A stretch of DNA of 64,000 bases from an uncultured Gellertiella sp. (GTDB lineage: Bacteria; Pseudomonadota; Alphaproteobacteria; Rhizobiales; Rhizobiaceae). Under the pieces are notes generated by a model that was given only the letters and a program-made list of their open reading frames with translations, was not told the origin of the DNA and did no database searches. The translations under genes were made by a program, and so were the position numbers. The stretch is from contig NZ_OY735139.1 in the NCBI RefSeq assembly GCF_963457605.1, positions 434,001 through 498,000 of the forward strand. The letters are read 5' to 3'. This document shows, one piece after another, positions 44,658-53,391 of the stretch; within the stretch, counting starts at the first letter, position 1, and the number at the start of each line of letters is the position of its first letter.

Positions 44658-45638
44658 CTATGCCAAAAGGGCGGCGAGGAAGATCAGCAGAACGGTTGCC
44701 GCAAGCACCGTACAGGTGCCGGCATAAACGGTCAGCGCCCGCTCGACATCGCCAGCGCCGATGCCCGACTTGCCCGCGCCATTGATCATCGGCTCGCTGA
44801 CAACAACGCCGCCATAGATTCGGGGACCGGCAAGCTGGATATCGAGCGCCCCGGCCATCGCCGCTTCCGGCCAGCCGGAATTGGGCGAGCGATGGATTCC
44901 GCTGTCGCTAAGCCCGACCCGCAACGCATTGCGCGCTGCCGCGAGACCGTAGCAGCCAAGCGCCGAGGCACTGATCAGGAGGATCGACAGTCGCGCCGGG
45001 ATGAAGTTCGCGACATCGTCGAGCCGTGCCGAGGCCCAGCCGAACAGCAGGTATTTCTCCGACTTGTGGCCGATCATCGAATCCGCCGTGTTCAGCATCT
45101 TGTAGGCGAAGAGGCCCGGAAGTCCGAACAGCGCGAACCAGAAGGCCGGTGCGGCGACGCCATCGGAGAAATTTTCCGACAGGCTCTCGATTGCCGCCCG
45201 GCAGATCGCCGGTTCGTCCAGCGTTTCGGGATCGCGCCCGACGATCATCGACACCGCCCGCCGCCCGCCGTCGATGCCGCCCTGCCGCAAACCGTCCGAG
45301 ACGGCGCGGACATGATCTGAAAGGCTCTTCTGGGCGAGAAACACCGAGGCAAGGATGGCTTCCACAAACAGGCCGGTCAGGCCGAGATCCTGAAGCAGCC
45401 AATGGATCGCCAGGCCTGCCGCGATACTGAGAAGCAGCAGCGCCACCAGCGCCAGCACGCCGTTCCGCTTGCGTTGCTGTTCCGAAAGGTCAGGCCGGTT
45501 CAGCGCCTTGTCGAACAGCGAAATGGCAGTGCCGAACAGCACCACCGGATGGGAAAACCGCCGCCACAGCCAGTCGGGATCGCCGACAAGGCGGTCGAGC
45601 AGCAGGGCCAGGAACAGGACGAGGAGCGTGCCGGTCAC
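44658..45638 (-). CDS. cobD: Adenosylcobinamide-phosphate synthase CobD (CbiB)
   Basis: A 326-residue membrane protein with about five helices; LDRLVGDPDWLWRRFSHPVV near the N-terminus and SMIVGRDPETLDEPAICRAA plus DGVAAPAFWFALFG are CbiB/CobD signatures. It attaches aminopropanol-type side chain to adenosylcobyric acid. GTG start at 45638 overlaps the stop of cobC (GTGA). Ends the cobA-cobB-cobC-cobD operon. Confidence 0.93.
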   Translation of the reverse strand: MTGTLLVLFLALLLDRLVGDPDWLWRRFSHPVVLFGTAISLFDKALNRPDLSEQQRKRNGVLALVALLLLSIAAGLAIHWLLQDLGLTGLFVEAILASVFLAQKSLSDHVRAVSDGLRQGGIDGGRRAVSMIVGRDPETLDEPAICRAAIESLSENFSDGVAAPAFWFALFGLPGLFAYKMLNTADSMIGHKSEKYLLFGWASARLDDVANFIPARLSILLISASALGCYGLAAARNALRVGLSDSGIHRSPNSGWPEAAMAGALDIQLAGPRIYGGVVVSEPMINGAGKSGIGAGDVERALTVYAGTCTVLAATVLLIFLAALLA

Positions 45639-46645
45639 GGGGAGAAATCCATCAAGGCGCCAAGAAGCCGCTGGTCGGCAGCCGCGTCCGGGGCCAGTCC
45701 GAACCGCAGCCAGGCCGGTGCATAATCGAACTTGCGGACAAGAATATGGTGGCGGCAGAGATGGGCATGCAAGTCTCCGGCGCGCGGATGCTCGACCAGC
45801 ACGAACAGGCCCGCCTCGCCCGCGACGGCAAGGCCCGCCTGCGCCAGAACCTGCCGCAGCGCCTGATGCCGCTCGAGGATGCGGGCGCGGATCAGATCGG
45901 TACTGCCGCGCATCAGCGCTTCGGCAATCACCAGCGCCGGGCCCGAGACCGGCCAGGGCCCGAGCCAGTTTTCAAATCCGGCGAGATCTTTCGCTTCTCC
46001 CAGCACGAAGCCCAGTCTGAGACCGGCAAGGCCAAAGAATTTGCCGAAGGAGCGAAACAGCGTCAGTCCCGCAATCCGCCCGGCTTCGCCCGCCAGGGTG
46101 TCGGCAGTCCCGCCATCGGCAAAGGCCTCGTCGACATGCAGCCGCGCGCTGCGTGCCGAAAGCTTTTCGGCGAGCGCCTGAAGTCTGTCGCGGGAATGGC
46201 GGGTGCCGGTCGGATTGTTGGGGTTCACCACCACCACCAGCCCGTGCTCCGGCGTAATGTCGGCGAACGAGGCGACAGCGTCCACCTTGAGCCCTGCCCC
46301 GGTGAGGACGCGGGCATATTCGCCATAGGTCGGCGACAGGATCGCAACCGGACGGGCGGGATCGGCAAGCTTCGGTAAGTGCTGGATGACCGACTGGGTG
46401 CCGGGTGCGCCAAGCGGCAGGCAATGGGCTGCCCCGTAATAGCTTTTCGCCGCCTGTCGTGCCCGGTCGACCAGATGCCGGTCCGGCAGCCGGTGCCACG
46501 CTTCCCCGGGAATGGCGGGCAGAGCGGCGGGACAGGGATTGATGCCGGTCGACAGGTCCATCCAGTCCTCGACCGCACCGCCAAACAGCCTTGCGGCCTC
46601 GGTGATCCCGCCGCCATGGATGATCGGGCTCAGCGCCGCTTCCAT
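45635..46645 (-). CDS. cobC: Threonine-phosphate decarboxylase (CobC), PLP-dependent
   Basis: A 336-residue class I/II aminotransferase-fold protein: STGINPCPAALP near the start, VVVNPNNPTGT, VDEAFADG and the PLP lysine in FRSFGKFFGLAGLRLGF. In the aerobic pathway it supplies (R)-1-amino-2-propanol phosphate. It overlaps cobB by 16 bases and cobD by four. Confidence 0.92.
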   Translation of the reverse strand: MEAALSPIIHGGGITEAARLFGGAVEDWMDLSTGINPCPAALPAIPGEAWHRLPDRHLVDRARQAAKSYYGAAHCLPLGAPGTQSVIQHLPKLADPARPVAILSPTYGEYARVLTGAGLKVDAVASFADITPEHGLVVVVNPNNPTGTRHSRDRLQALAEKLSARSARLHVDEAFADGGTADTLAGEAGRIAGLTLFRSFGKFFGLAGLRLGFVLGEAKDLAGFENWLGPWPVSGPALVIAEALMRGSTDLIRARILERHQALRQVLAQAGLAVAGEAGLFVLVEHPRAGDLHAHLCRHHILVRKFDYAPAWLRFGLAPDAAADQRLLGALMDFSP

Positions 46646-47949
46646 GTCCCCTCGCCTTCCAGATCGATCAGATGCATGAAGGAGCCCGCCACCGACCCGC
46701 GCCGGAGCCCGGCCTTGCCGAGATCATTGCCCGCCGCATCGCGCGCTGCAAACAGCCTGTCGGCCTCACCTTCCGAGACGATCGTCGCATAGTGGAATTC
46801 ATGGCCGCGCATCGGGCTTGCAAAGGGCGCGCCCGCAATCGGGGTCAGCAGCCGGTAGCCGAGATGGCGCTTGCGCTTTTCAAAGCTGGTGACGACAGGC
46901 AGAAGGCCGAGCATGGCATGCCTTGTCCCACTGGCGTCGATCATCCCTTCGCCCAGCGTCATGTAGCCGCCGCATTCGCCAAAAATACGGGTGCCGCCCG
47001 CCGCCGCCGCCCGCATGGCGGTGAGGAAGTGGTTGTTGGCGGCGAGCGTTCCGGCATGAAGCTCGGGATAGCCGCCCGGCAGATAGATCGCATCGGCGTC
47101 CATGGCAGGTGCTTCGTCGGCAAGCGGCGAGAAAAACGAAATATCCGCGCCCCGCCGACGCCAGCCGAGCAGCATGTGTTCATAACAGAAGGCAAAGGCG
47201 AGATCGCGGGCAACCGCAATCCGCTGGCCAAGTGGTGCCAGACGGGGAATATTCGCCTCGGAAGGCCGGGTCGGCACCTGCCGGGCGGCGGCAAGAATGC
47301 GGTCGAGATCGGCCTTTTCGGATACGGCGGCGGCGGCCTTTTCGATGAAGGCATCAAGCCCGGCCTGTTCGCCAGCCTGCACCAACCCCAGATGCCGTTC
47401 CGGCAGCGCCAGTTCCCGGTTGGCGCGCAGCACCGCCAGAACCGGCATGCGGATCTCGCCCAGCGCATCGCGCAGCATCTTCTCATGCCGGTCGGAATTG
47501 ACCTTGTTGAGGATGACGCCGGCAATCCGGATATCGATCCGGTGATTGGCAAAGCCGCCGACCAGCGCTGCCACCGAATGGGACATGCCCCGGCAATCCA
47601 CCACCAGAATGACGGTCAGGCCCAGCGTCGAGGCGAGATCGGCAGGCGAACCGCTGCCATCGACCGCACTGTCGTAAAGCCCCATCATCGCCTCGATGAT
47701 CAGCGTCCTGCCGCCGGAGCCATGCAGCGTCGCATTGGCCAGGAGCAGTTCGGGCCGCATGCCCCAGGGGTCGAAATTGAGGCAGGGCACGCCTGCGGCA
47801 GCCGCATGGAAGGCGGGATCGATATAATCCGGTCCGGCCTTGCCCGGCGCGAGCTTGACACCGGCATTGCGCAGCGCCCGCAGCAAACCCAGCGTGACCG
47901 TCGTCTTGCCGGAGCCCGACGACGGTGCGGCAATCAGCAATCCGCTCAT
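46630..47949 (-). CDS. cobB: Hydrogenobyrinate/cobyrinate a,c-diamide synthase CobB
   Basis: A 439-residue amidotransferase: ATP-binding APSSGSGKTTVT (8-19), and a C-terminal class-I glutaminase domain with nucleophile Cys in FGECGGYMTLG and GHEFHYA. It amidates positions a and c. Overlaps cobA by four bases. Confidence 0.94.
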   Translation of the reverse strand: MSGLLIAAPSSGSGKTTVTLGLLRALRNAGVKLAPGKAGPDYIDPAFHAAAAGVPCLNFDPWGMRPELLLANATLHGSGGRTLIIEAMMGLYDSAVDGSGSPADLASTLGLTVILVVDCRGMSHSVAALVGGFANHRIDIRIAGVILNKVNSDRHEKMLRDALGEIRMPVLAVLRANRELALPERHLGLVQAGEQAGLDAFIEKAAAAVSEKADLDRILAAARQVPTRPSEANIPRLAPLGQRIAVARDLAFAFCYEHMLLGWRRRGADISFFSPLADEAPAMDADAIYLPGGYPELHAGTLAANNHFLTAMRAAAAGGTRIFGECGGYMTLGEGMIDASGTRHAMLGLLPVVTSFEKRKRHLGYRLLTPIAGAPFASPMRGHEFHYATIVSEGEADRLFAARDAAGNDLGKAGLRRGSVAGSFMHLIDLEGEGTWKRR

Positions 47950-48788
47950 GCCGGAACCTTTTCGGCAGGCCGGTCAAAAGGGTCGCAGACCAGCTTGCGG
48001 CCCGAAAGCGCACCCAGCCAGTCGAGAGACGGCCGCAACCGCACCACCTCGCCCACCACGACAATGGCGGGCGGCTCGAGCCCCGAGCGGGCAATCGCCG
48101 CCTCCGCCTCGCCAAGCGTGGTTTCGAGCACCGTCTGGTTTGCGGTCGCGGCATTGCAGACAAAGGCGACCGGTTCATCGGCAGACCGCCCGGCGGCGAT
48201 CAGATGGCCGGTGATCTGGCCGATATGCTTCATCGCCATATACATGACGATGACAGGCGAGCCGCGCCCGATGGCATCCCAGTCGATGCGATCCGGAATG
48301 ACGCCGGAGGAATCATGGCCGGTGAGGAAGGTCACCGCATGGTTGACCTCCCGGTGGGTGACCGGAATGCCCGCATAGGCCAGCCCGCCAATGCCTGCGG
48401 TAATGCCCGGCACGATGCGGAACGGGATCTGGTGCTCGACCAGCGTCAGCGCTTCCTCGCCACCCCGGCCGAAGACAAAGGGATCGCCGCCCTTCAGCCG
48501 CAACACCTTCAGGCCCTGCCGGGCGAGTTCCACAAGCCTCAGCGAGATGTCGCGCTGCTTGGCCGACGGCTTGCCGCCACGCTTGCCTGCAAATTCCAGC
48601 CGCGCACCGGGACGGGCCATTTTCAGGCAGTCGTCATTGACCAGCGCGTCATGCACGATCACGTCGGCTTCGCTCAGGGCCTTGACCGCCAGCAGCGTCA
48701 GCAGGCCGGGATCGCCGGGACCGGCACCGACCAGCCAGACGGAGCCGGGCTCAAGCGCGGGGAGATTGGAAAACAGGCTATCGTTCAT
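47946..48788 (-). CDS. cobA: Uroporphyrinogen-III C-methyltransferase CobA (SUMT)
   Basis: A 280-residue SAM methyltransferase: VGAGPGDPGLLTLLAVKAL (20-38), GDPFVFGRGGEE and the FVCNAATANQ region match SUMT. It makes precorrin-2, feeding corrin and sirohaem. No CysG N-terminal domain, consistent with dedicated cobalamin use. First gene of cobABCD; I see no riboswitch just upstream. Confidence 0.94.
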   Translation of the reverse strand: MNDSLFSNLPALEPGSVWLVGAGPGDPGLLTLLAVKALSEADVIVHDALVNDDCLKMARPGARLEFAGKRGGKPSAKQRDISLRLVELARQGLKVLRLKGGDPFVFGRGGEEALTLVEHQIPFRIVPGITAGIGGLAYAGIPVTHREVNHAVTFLTGHDSSGVIPDRIDWDAIGRGSPVIVMYMAMKHIGQITGHLIAAGRSADEPVAFVCNAATANQTVLETTLGEAEAAIARSGLEPPAIVVVGEVVRLRPSLDWLGALSGRKLVCDPFDRPAEKVPA

Positions 48789-48866
48789 CGGTTTGTCCTA
48801 TGCCCGCCGGCGGCAGAATGCAATATTTCAAGTGCCACGGGGGGCGTCGGGTCTGGCTCTTTGGGA

Positions 48867-49313
48867 TTACAGGTTCATGCGATAGACGATGAAGGAAGAG
48901 CGCGACGTGATCGTGTCATAGAGCGAACGCGCGGGGGCGTTAAACTCCTGCGTATGCCAGTAGAGGCGGAACGCGCCCGCAGCCTTGGCTTCGGCCTCGC
49001 AGGCCAGGATCAGCTTTTTCGCCAGTCCGCCGCCGCGCGAGACGGGATCGACATAGAGGTCCTGCAGATAGCAGCTCTGCTTCTCGCTCCAGGTGCTGTC
49101 GTGGTAGAGATAGGTGCAGAACCCGTCCACCACGCCATCCCGTTCGGCGACCAGGCATTCGATCTTCGTTGCGGGGTCGAGCATCCGCGCCCAGGTGCCA
49201 GCCGTCGTCTCCTCGCCGATTTCGGCGCGGTAGAAGGCGAGATAGCCCGCCCAAAGCTCCCGCCAGCGGATTTCATCGCGGGATTCGGCCTTGCGGATCA
49301 GGATATCGGTCAT
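48867..49313 (-). CDS. GNAT family N-acetyltransferase
   Basis: A 148-residue GNAT protein. Acetyl-CoA motif QDLYVDPVSRGGGLAKKLIL (about 90-109) fits the R/Q-x2-G-x-G/A pattern, with strands before it and the end of the fold SLYDTITSRSSFIVYRM. The substrate is unknown. The ATG at 49313 suits the family start MTDILIRKAESRD. It lies 78 bases before cobA on the same strand and may share a transcript with it. Confidence 0.85.
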   Translation of the reverse strand: MTDILIRKAESRDEIRWRELWAGYLAFYRAEIGEETTAGTWARMLDPATKIECLVAERDGVVDGFCTYLYHDSTWSEKQSCYLQDLYVDPVSRGGGLAKKLILACEAEAKAAGAFRLYWHTQEFNAPARSLYDTITSRSSFIVYRMNL

Positions 49314-49505
49314 GACGGGCTCCGGAAAATCAGGGTTGGCAGCCGGGCCCGGCATTGCTGCGGGCGCGGCGCTTAAATCCTTCCCATGAAAACAGAATTC
49401 CCCCGCAGACTAGCAACAGCGGCCCCGGTGCCCCGCGTCTTTCTACGCTATGGGCTATGCCGAAGGCGACGACAGACTGTACCGTCTGCGCCGCCCCGGC
49501 CGCCG

Positions 49506-50462
49506 TCAGGTCCTGCCGATGATCGTCTTGCGGATCAGGTCCAGCACCGCCTCGGAGCGGATGCCGGTCATCACATATTGCGGTGGCATGCCATCCCAGA
49601 CGCTCGGGCCGAACTGCATGCCGTCAGGCTTCTGGATGGTCTGGCCATCGGCCACGCTGCCGCAGGCGACCCGGACGGGACCACGCCTGAGGTCGAAGAG
49701 ATCAGGTGCCACCACATAGACGCAGGCGCAGCTGTCATGCACCATCATCCCGTCATCCACCGCATGGGCATAGAACTTGATGTAGAAATCCGACACCCGC
49801 GCCAGAAGCTCGACGTCAGGGCCGCCATCGCGGGCCATGTCGTCGAGAAAGCTGCGGCTCATGGTGGTGATCGAGGTGACATCGAGGCCTGCCGCCACCA
49901 CTTTCCACGGCGCGGTAAAGATATAGTCGGCCGCCTCGGGATCGCCATGGATATTGGCCTCGGCGGCGGGCGTCATGTTGCCCGGCACGTCGAAGGCCCC
50001 GCCCATGATCACCACCTGCCTGACGAGATGAACAATCTCCGGGTCCTCGCGCAGCGCCAGCGCCAGATTGGTCATCCGGCCCACGGCCACCAGCGTGACC
50101 TCGCCGGGATGGGCGCGCACCATGTCGATGATGAAACGGTGCGCCGGACGCGGATCAAGCGGCAGGTCGATGGTCTCGGGCACGCCGATATTGCCAAGCC
50201 CGTCCTCGCCATGCACGAAGGTCGGCCAGTCCCCGCCCTGCCGCGCCGGATCGAAGGTCTCGTTGGCGCCCCTGGCCACCGGTGCGGCAAATCCCCATTC
50301 GCGCTTCAGGAACAGCGCGTTGCGGGTCGTGGTCTCGACCGAGGCATTGCCGAATACCGTGGTAACGCCGATCAGGTCGATATCGGGATGACGATGCAGG
50401 AACAAAAGCGCCATGGCATCGTCGACGCCGGGATCCGTATCAAAAATGACTTTATGTGCCAT
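49506..50462 (-). CDS. Inosine/uridine-preferring nucleoside hydrolase
   Basis: A 318-residue N-ribohydrolase: Asp-rich metal motif FDTDPGVDDAMALLF (6-20), VTTVFGNASVETTTRN, and VHDSCACVY late. It cleaves the N-glycosidic bond of ribonucleosides. ATG at 50462 with AAAGGA is chosen over an upstream in-frame one. Its substrate preference cannot be read from the sequence. Isolated by ~110 bases from cobE; functional tie to cobalamin not evident. Confidence 0.9.
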   Translation of the reverse strand: MAHKVIFDTDPGVDDAMALLFLHRHPDIDLIGVTTVFGNASVETTTRNALFLKREWGFAAPVARGANETFDPARQGGDWPTFVHGEDGLGNIGVPETIDLPLDPRPAHRFIIDMVRAHPGEVTLVAVGRMTNLALALREDPEIVHLVRQVVIMGGAFDVPGNMTPAAEANIHGDPEAADYIFTAPWKVVAAGLDVTSITTMSRSFLDDMARDGGPDVELLARVSDFYIKFYAHAVDDGMMVHDSCACVYVVAPDLFDLRRGPVRVACGSVADGQTIQKPDGMQFGPSVWDGMPPQYVMTGIRSEAVLDLIRKTIIGRT

Positions 50463-50576
50463 TGAATGTCCTTTGAAACAGGGCTGAGACGGAAAGGGCA
50501 AACATCCTTCCCGCCATCCACCGAAGATAACGACCAGCCTCCAATGCGCAAGCGGAACTTCGGTGATTGTCGCGGC

Positions 50577-50957
50577 CTATCCGGCCAGCGCCGCCGTGCC
50601 TTCTGGCGACTTGCGCTTGGCAACCAGCAACCGGGCCCGGGGCCCTGCCGCAGCGAGCGCCGCCGCCTCGGCGACGCCGTGGCAGCCGGTCTCGCGGAAC
50701 ACCACGTCGGACGGGTTTTGCAGCCGCGGCGTTTCCCGCTCCAGCGTCGCGGCATCGAAGGCAAGAATGGGCAGAGCGAAGCGATCGGCCACCGCATGGA
50801 TCGCCGGTTCATGCGCCCGGCTCCGGATCGTGGCAATGGCGGAAAGCTCAACCGGGGGCACGCCCGCCTGTGACAGCACTGTTTCTGCCAGCGCGACCAG
50901 CCCTTCGGGGCTTGCCCCCCTGCGGCAACCGAGGCCAAGAACCATCATTTCCGCCAT
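50577..50957 (-). CDS. cobE: Cobalamin biosynthesis protein CobE (CbiG C-terminal domain type)
   Basis: About 126 residues matching the CobE/CbiG-C domain: MVLGLGCRRGASPEGLVAL, then LSAIATIRSRAHEPAIH, FRETGCHGVAEAAAL and the closing LLVAKRKSPEGTAALAG. CobE in the aerobic pathway is an accessory ring-contraction protein whose exact reaction is unsettled. Start uncertain: ATG at 50957, 50948 or 50945, or 50987 further up; none has a strong ribosome site. Confidence 0.82.
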   Translation of the reverse strand: MAEMMVLGLGCRRGASPEGLVALAETVLSQAGVPPVELSAIATIRSRAHEPAIHAVADRFALPILAFDAATLERETPRLQNPSDVVFRETGCHGVAEAAALAAAGPRARLLVAKRKSPEGTAALAG

Positions 50958-51057
50958 CAAGCGCCCCGTTTCGTCTCTCTCTGCCATAGCAGCCCGGATG
51001 GGGATTTCAAAGGCCGGGGCCTCATCCCGGCAATTGCCAGCCCGGCGCAAAGCGGGC

Positions 51058-51891
51058 ATGGTCGAACTGCCTTTCCCGAACACCCCTCCCGCCCGGACCC
51101 CTGACGTGACCGAACTTGCCCCGCATATCCTCTTCTTCCTGTTTGCCTCTGCCTTCGTGGCCGGGTTCATCGATTCGATTGCCGGTGGCGGCGGGCTGAT
51201 CACGGTGCCGGCCATGCTGATTGCAGGCGTGCCGCCGCTCCACACGCTCGGCACCAACAAGCTGCAATCGCTGTTCGGCTCGTCCTCCGCCACCATCGCC
51301 TATGCCCGGCGGGGCCACGTCAACATCCACCACCAGTGGCCGATGGCGGCAATGGCGGTCGTCGGCGGCGGGCTCGGGGCGATGCTGGCAACGGTGGTGC
51401 CGGGCGGCGTGCTGAAGGCGATCATGCCGTTTTTGCTGGTCGTCATCGGCCTCTATTTCGGCTTCAAGCCCCGCATCTCCGACGAGGACCGGCATGCGCG
51501 CATCACGCCCCTGCTGTTCGGCTTTACCGCCGTGCCACTGATTGCCTTCTACGATGGCGTGTTTGGACCGGGCACCGGCTCGTTCTTCATGCTCGCCTTC
51601 GTGGCGCTGGCCGGTTACGGCGTGCTGAAGGCGACCGCCCACACGAAAATGCTGAATTTCGGCTCCAATGTCGGTGCCTTCCTGATCTTCGCCCTGAACG
51701 GCGTCATCCTCTGGAAAGCCGGACTGATCATGGGCCTCGGCCAGTTTTTCGGCGCACAGGCAGGCTCCCGCCTTGCGATGCGCAACGGTGCCCGGCTGAT
51801 CAAACCCCTCCTCGTCCTCACCTGCCTCGGCCTTGCCATCCGCCTGATGCTGGACCCGGCCAATCCGGTCCGGATGTGGATGGGGGTTTAG
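51058..51891 (+). CDS. TSUP (TauE/SafE) family membrane permease
   Basis: A 277-residue protein with about eight membrane helices and the TSUP signatures FIDSIAGGGGLITVPAMLIA and LGTNKLQSLFGSSSATI. Members of the family move sulfite, sulfonates, sulfoacetate or related anions; the substrate is unknown. Start may be ATG 51058 or a GTG at 51106 (MTELAPHILFF). Its TAG stop codon is also the first three bases of repeat copy 4. Confidence 0.88.
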   Translation: MVELPFPNTPPARTPDVTELAPHILFFLFASAFVAGFIDSIAGGGGLITVPAMLIAGVPPLHTLGTNKLQSLFGSSSATIAYARRGHVNIHHQWPMAAMAVVGGGLGAMLATVVPGGVLKAIMPFLLVVIGLYFGFKPRISDEDRHARITPLLFGFTAVPLIAFYDGVFGPGTGSFFMLAFVALAGYGVLKATAHTKMLNFGSNVGAFLIFALNGVILWKAGLIMGLGQFFGAQAGSRLAMRNGARLIKPLLVLTCLGLAIRLMLDPANPVRMWMGV

Positions 51892-51992
51892 AGTCTGTCA
51901 GGTTCTTATTGAACCAGACAGACTCTAGTTCCCTTTGTTTTCGTTTGTCTTTTCGGGAAAACCGGATTCCACTTTTCCCTGACAAACTCTAG
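51889..51992 (-). repeat. Two-hairpin intergenic repeat, copy 4 (inverted)
   Basis: Same two modules as the other copies but in the opposite orientation: terminal hairpin GAGTCTGTC...GGTTCTTATTGAACC..GACAGACTC first, then the CCGGATTCCACTTTTCCC module, ending CTAG. It overlaps the stop codon of the TSUP gene and lies before the small acidic ORF. Confidence 0.9.
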
Positions 51993-52055
51993 TCTGGACA
52001 AACGCGCAACATTGCGTTTTGATCGGTGTTCAAGCGAGGCGAGGAGGATGAAGCC

Positions 52056-52205
52056 ATGGCCATTTCAGCTGACGAAGTTTTCGCCGAAACAATGACCGCC
52101 GAAATGATCGCCAAATCCGATCAAAGGACACGGGAATTGCTGGAGGCATATCCGGCCCCCCTGGACGCTGAAGACGTCTTGGCCGAAGATGAGAGCAAAC
52201 CCTGA
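52056..52205 (+). CDS. Small acidic hypothetical protein (49 residues)
   Basis: ATG at 52056 has a strong GAGGAGG ribosome site eight bases upstream. The product is 49 residues, acidic at its C-terminus (LAEDESKP), with a helical look and no recognised domain. Codon usage and ribosome site make it a credible small gene, but I cannot assign a function. The convergent HD gene ends 22 bases after its stop codon. Confidence 0.5.
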   Translation: MAISADEVFAETMTAEMIAKSDQRTRELLEAYPAPLDAEDVLAEDESKP

Positions 52206-52227
52206 TCCCGCCCGACCACCCTTTCCA

Positions 52228-52782
52228 TCATCCGCCAAACCCCTTCACGGCCAGCGACAGCCGGTTGCTGAGGCGGCCCGGCATGGCTTTCTCGAACAGG
52301 TCGGCGAGCGAGCGGTAATACCACCGCGTGCCATCGGCCTTGCCCGCGAAGCGGTCGAAGGCCTTTTCGCCGATATCGCGGTAATCCCACAGGATCGATT
52401 CGGCATTGTGGGTCTTGTCGGCGAGGCAGACCATCAGGGACGATCGGGGCTTGCCGGGCAATGAGGCGAGAAAGCTTTCCTTGCGTTCGCGCCATGCCGG
52501 TTTGTCGCCCGTCCAGGAATTGGTGCAGTCGCTGACAATCTCCGCCACATCATGGCCAAAGCGCTGGCGAATCCGGTCCAGCGTGCGCGCGCCACCCTGA
52601 TCCTCCGCCGAATCGTGCAGCAAACCGGCAATCACCTGATCTTCATTGCCGCCATGTTCCAGCACCAGCGCGGAGACGGAAAGCAGATGCGAGACATAGG
52701 GAATGTCCGTGCCCTTCCGGTTCTGCGACCGGTGCAGGTCGTGGGCGAAGGTAAGGGCTTCGTTGAATCTATCCGTCAGCAT
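52228..52782 (-). CDS. HD-domain hydrolase, Mesh1/SAH-type (possible (p)ppGpp or NADPH phosphatase)
   Basis: A 184-residue single HD domain with the Spo/Mesh1 metal pattern: His32 in SHLLSV, His56-Asp57 in GLLHDSAED (with Glu60-Asp61) and Asp122 in ADKTHN (Asn126). No synthetase, TGS or ACT domain is present, so this is a small alarmone hydrolase-like protein. Whether it acts on (p)ppGpp or another nucleotide is not decided by sequence. The ATG at 52782 has AAAGGA. Confidence 0.8.
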   Translation of the reverse strand: MLTDRFNEALTFAHDLHRSQNRKGTDIPYVSHLLSVSALVLEHGGNEDQVIAGLLHDSAEDQGGARTLDRIRQRFGHDVAEIVSDCTNSWTGDKPAWRERKESFLASLPGKPRSSLMVCLADKTHNAESILWDYRDIGEKAFDRFAGKADGTRWYYRSLADLFEKAMPGRLSNRLSLAVKGFGG

Positions 52783-52965
52783 CAGACATTCCTTTCGATT
52801 ATCCCGTCCTGCAACCTGGTCGAAATGCCGGTCCGTCAAGGGAAGTCCCCGGCCACAGGGTTACAGTTTGCCTCTTTCCGCCATGCGTCAACTCCGACGA
52901 CAGGACAGGGGCATGGTATTTTAGATTCTGAAAATGTAAAGAAACGATCTGGCGCGACCTGCGCT

Positions 52966-53391
52966 TCAGAATACCGCCAGCACCAATGCGCCCGCGGCAA
53001 TCATCGCCACACCCGCCCAGTGGAAAAGGCTCAGCTTCTCACCCAGCACGGTGACGCCGAGAAGGGCGACCAGCACGATCGACAGCTTGTCGACCGGGGC
53101 GACGCGCGAGGCGTCGCCGAGTTTCAGCGCCCGGAAATAGGACAGCCACGACAGGCCCGTGGCAAGGCCGGACAGGCCGAGAAAAATCCAGCTGCGCGGG
53201 CTGATCGAGGCGGGCGGCTGCCACTGGCCGGTCACCTGCACGATGCCGACCAGAAACACCACCACGACCAGCGTGCGGATCAGGATCGCCAGATCCGTAT
53301 TGATCCCGGCAATTCCGATCTTGGCGAGAATCGCCGTCGAGGCAGCAAAGCCGGCCGACAGCAGCGCCCAGAACAGCCAGCTCCCGGCCAT
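52966..53391 (-). CDS. Half-size EamA/DMT family membrane protein
   Basis: A 141-residue protein with about five membrane helices and a single EamA unit (WLFWALLSAGFAASTAILAK; PVDKLSIVLVALLGVTVLGE). Most EamA transporters have two units; half-size ones work as dimers. The start codon shares one base with the cobO stop (TGATG), so it is the last gene of the riboswitch-led cob operon, which hints at a metal, cobalamin-precursor or lower-ligand link. The substrate is unknown. Confidence 0.85.
   Translation of the reverse strand: MAGSWLFWALLSAGFAASTAILAKIGIAGINTDLAILIRTLVVVVFLVGIVQVTGQWQPPASISPRSWIFLGLSGLATGLSWLSYFRALKLGDASRVAPVDKLSIVLVALLGVTVLGEKLSLFHWAGVAMIAAGALVLAVF

Noticed and set aside
44178-44785. 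Frames of 88 and 150 codons on the plus strand inside repeat copy 3
   Set aside because: They translate the repeat modules (MESGFAERTNEN-like peptides) and have no ribosome site; the same peptide appears in other frames at the other copies.
48789-48866. A second cobalamin riboswitch upstream of cobA
   Set aside because: No B12-box or CCACTGG landmark is seen on the minus strand in the gap before cobA or the GNAT gene.
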